This document shows positions 62,627 through 64,000 of a stretch of 64,000 nt of DNA, piece after piece. Numbering within the stretch: position 1 is the stretch's first letter; each line of letters begins with the position of its first letter. Source of the DNA: an uncultured Prochlorococcus sp. (GTDB lineage Bacteria > Cyanobacteriota > Cyanobacteriia > PCC-6307 > Cyanobiaceae). The stretch is from the NCBI GenBank assembly GCA_902628235.1, contig CACOMD010000001.1:1-64000 (forward strand). The letters run 5' to 3'. Under the pieces are notes generated by a model, which worked only from the letters and a program-made list of their open reading frames with translations, was not told the DNA's origin and ran no database searches. Both the position numbers and the translations under genes were made by a program.

Positions 62627-63574
62627 GTGAATGATCCAAAACAATTATTAGGAATCAAAGGCGCATCTGAGACTTCTAGTTTATGGAAACTCAGAATACA
62701 ATTAATGAAGCCAATAACTTGGATTCCTTTAATATGGGGAGTAATTTGTGGCGCAGCAGCAAGTGGAAATTTTGTATGGACGATTAATAATGTTTTTGCA
62801 TCAATGGCATGTATGTTAATGAGTGGACCATTACTTGCAGGATATACACAAACAATTAATGATTTTTTTGATAGAGAAATAGATGCCATTAATGAACCCA
62901 ATAGGCCAATTCCTTCTGGTGCAATATCAATTAAACAAGTGAAATTGCAAATCTGGGTTTTACTAATTTTAGGATTAATTGTTGCATATTTGTTAGATAT
63001 GTATGCGCATCATACTTTTCCCTCTGTATTTCTTTTAGCTCTAGGAGGATCTTTTGTAAGTTATATTTATTCTGCTCCTCCGCTAAAACTAAAACAAAAT
63101 GGATGGTTAGGTAATTATGCATTAGGAGCTTCATATATCGCTTTACCTTGGTGGGCAGGTCAAGCTCTATTTGGGAAATTAACAATCATAACTGCTTTAT
63201 TAACTCTCGCTTATAGTCTTTCTGGATTAGGTATTGCCGTCATAAATGATTTTAAAAGTGTAGAAGGAGACTCAAAATTAGGATTAAATTCTTTGCCAGT
63301 AATTTTTGGGATTAAAAATGCCAGCAGAATAAGTGCCGGTCTAATTGATATATTTCAGCTAGCGATGGTAGGAGTACTTATAATTATTGGTCAACATTTA
63401 GCATCAGTAATTTTAGTTTTATTAATTATTCCCCAAATAACATTCCAAGAAATGTGGTTATTAAGAGATCCTCTTAAATTTGATGTAAAATATCAAGCAA
63501 GCGCACAACCATTTTTAATTACTGGAATGCTAGTAACTGCATTGGCTATTGGACATAGTTTTCTAGTAGCCTAA
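62627..63574 (+). CDS. chlG: Chlorophyll synthase
   Basis: MKPITWIPLIWGVICGAAASGNF, GYTQTINDFFDREIDAINEPNRPIPSGAIS. Confidence 0.97.
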   Translation: MNDPKQLLGIKGASETSSLWKLRIQLMKPITWIPLIWGVICGAAASGNFVWTINNVFASMACMLMSGPLLAGYTQTINDFFDREIDAINEPNRPIPSGAISIKQVKLQIWVLLILGLIVAYLLDMYAHHTFPSVFLLALGGSFVSYIYSAPPLKLKQNGWLGNYALGASYIALPWWAGQALFGKLTIITALLTLAYSLSGLGIAVINDFKSVEGDSKLGLNSLPVIFGIKNASRISAGLIDIFQLAMVGVLIIIGQHLASVILVLLIIPQITFQEMWLLRDPLKFDVKYQASAQPFLITGMLVTALAIGHSFLVA

Positions 63575-63575
63575 A

Positions 63576-64000
63576 TTGCTAAAATTAAGGCACATTTTTT
63601 TATTAATCTCTCCAACATTATTTATTTTTATAATTTTCTTTTATATAAGTAATTTGATTAAAAATAATTTTAATTATGAACCTAATGATAAATATAAATT
63701 AATAAATAATTTTTCATATGAGATTAAATATTCTGAAGATAAAATACTTAGTAAATTAAGCCAGAAATTTAATATTAAAGATGAAAAAGAGAAAATACCT
63801 AAACCAATAAAATATGCATTTGTTTCTGCTGAAGATAGAAGATTTTTTAAACATAATGGTGTAGATATTTTTGGAACAATGAGAGCATTTATAAATAATG
63901 TTCAAAGTGGATACATAAGAGAGGGAGGTAGCACAATAACTCAACAGGTCTCTAGATTAATATTCTTAAATAATAAAATTAGCATTGCAAGAAAAATTAA
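63576..64000 (+). CDS. Penicillin-binding protein (class A, transglycosylase domain), N-terminal part, truncated by window end
   Basis: Manual translation from TTG: MLKLRHIFLLISPTLFIFIIFFYIS...AFVSAEDRRFFKHNGVDIFGTMRAFINNVQSGYIREGGSTITQQVSRLIFLNN (GT51 motifs). Confidence 0.92.
   Translation, partial: MLKLRHIFLLISPTLFIFIIFFYISNLIKNNFNYEPNDKYKLINNFSYEIKYSEDKILSKLSQKFNIKDEKEKIPKPIKYAFVSAEDRRFFKHNGVDIFGTMRAFINNVQSGYIREGGSTITQQVSRLIFLNNKISIARKI

Noticed and set aside
1-64000. Genomic island / prophage / defence system
   Set aside because: No integrase, transposase, restriction, toxin-antitoxin or phage structural proteins recognised. The two tRNAs are not followed by foreign-looking genes. Gene content is core metabolism throughout.

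Overview
The 64 kb window is AT-rich, densely packed and photosynthetic. Gene content and order (psaF/psaJ, petC/petA, chlG, a high-light-inducible protein, the rplS-trnW-hyperconserved protein-trnD-gltX block, coxBAC with ctaA/ctaB) indicate a core chromosomal segment of a high-light Prochlorococcus; the assignment comes from protein recognition, not a search. I see about 70 protein genes and two tRNAs (Trp-CCA, Asp-GUC). I found no rRNA, CRISPR array, transposon, prophage or obvious genomic island. Three small genes and one truncated gene are absent from the ORF track: hli (25035-25214 -), psaJ (26949-27083 +), a 59-aa membrane protein (39638-39817 -), and the 5' end of a penicillin-binding protein at the right edge. 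The strongest anomaly is priA, which is split by a single-nucleotide frameshift in a T5 run; the downstream frame is fully open and keeps all helicase motifs to the window edge. Other points worth a second look are a near-perfect 57-bp tandem duplication in the GroEL tail, a 6x12-bp His-rich repeat in a CobW GTPase, shared TTAA double-stop codons at convergent gene ends, hairpins upstream of rpoD and groEL, a DUF721(DciA)-zinc ribbon protein, and a minus-strand cluster of poorly characterised genes (P-loop/DRTGG - SLOG-like - YajQ - 67 aa - SPFH). I do not see convincing evidence for a wholly new defence or mobile system.
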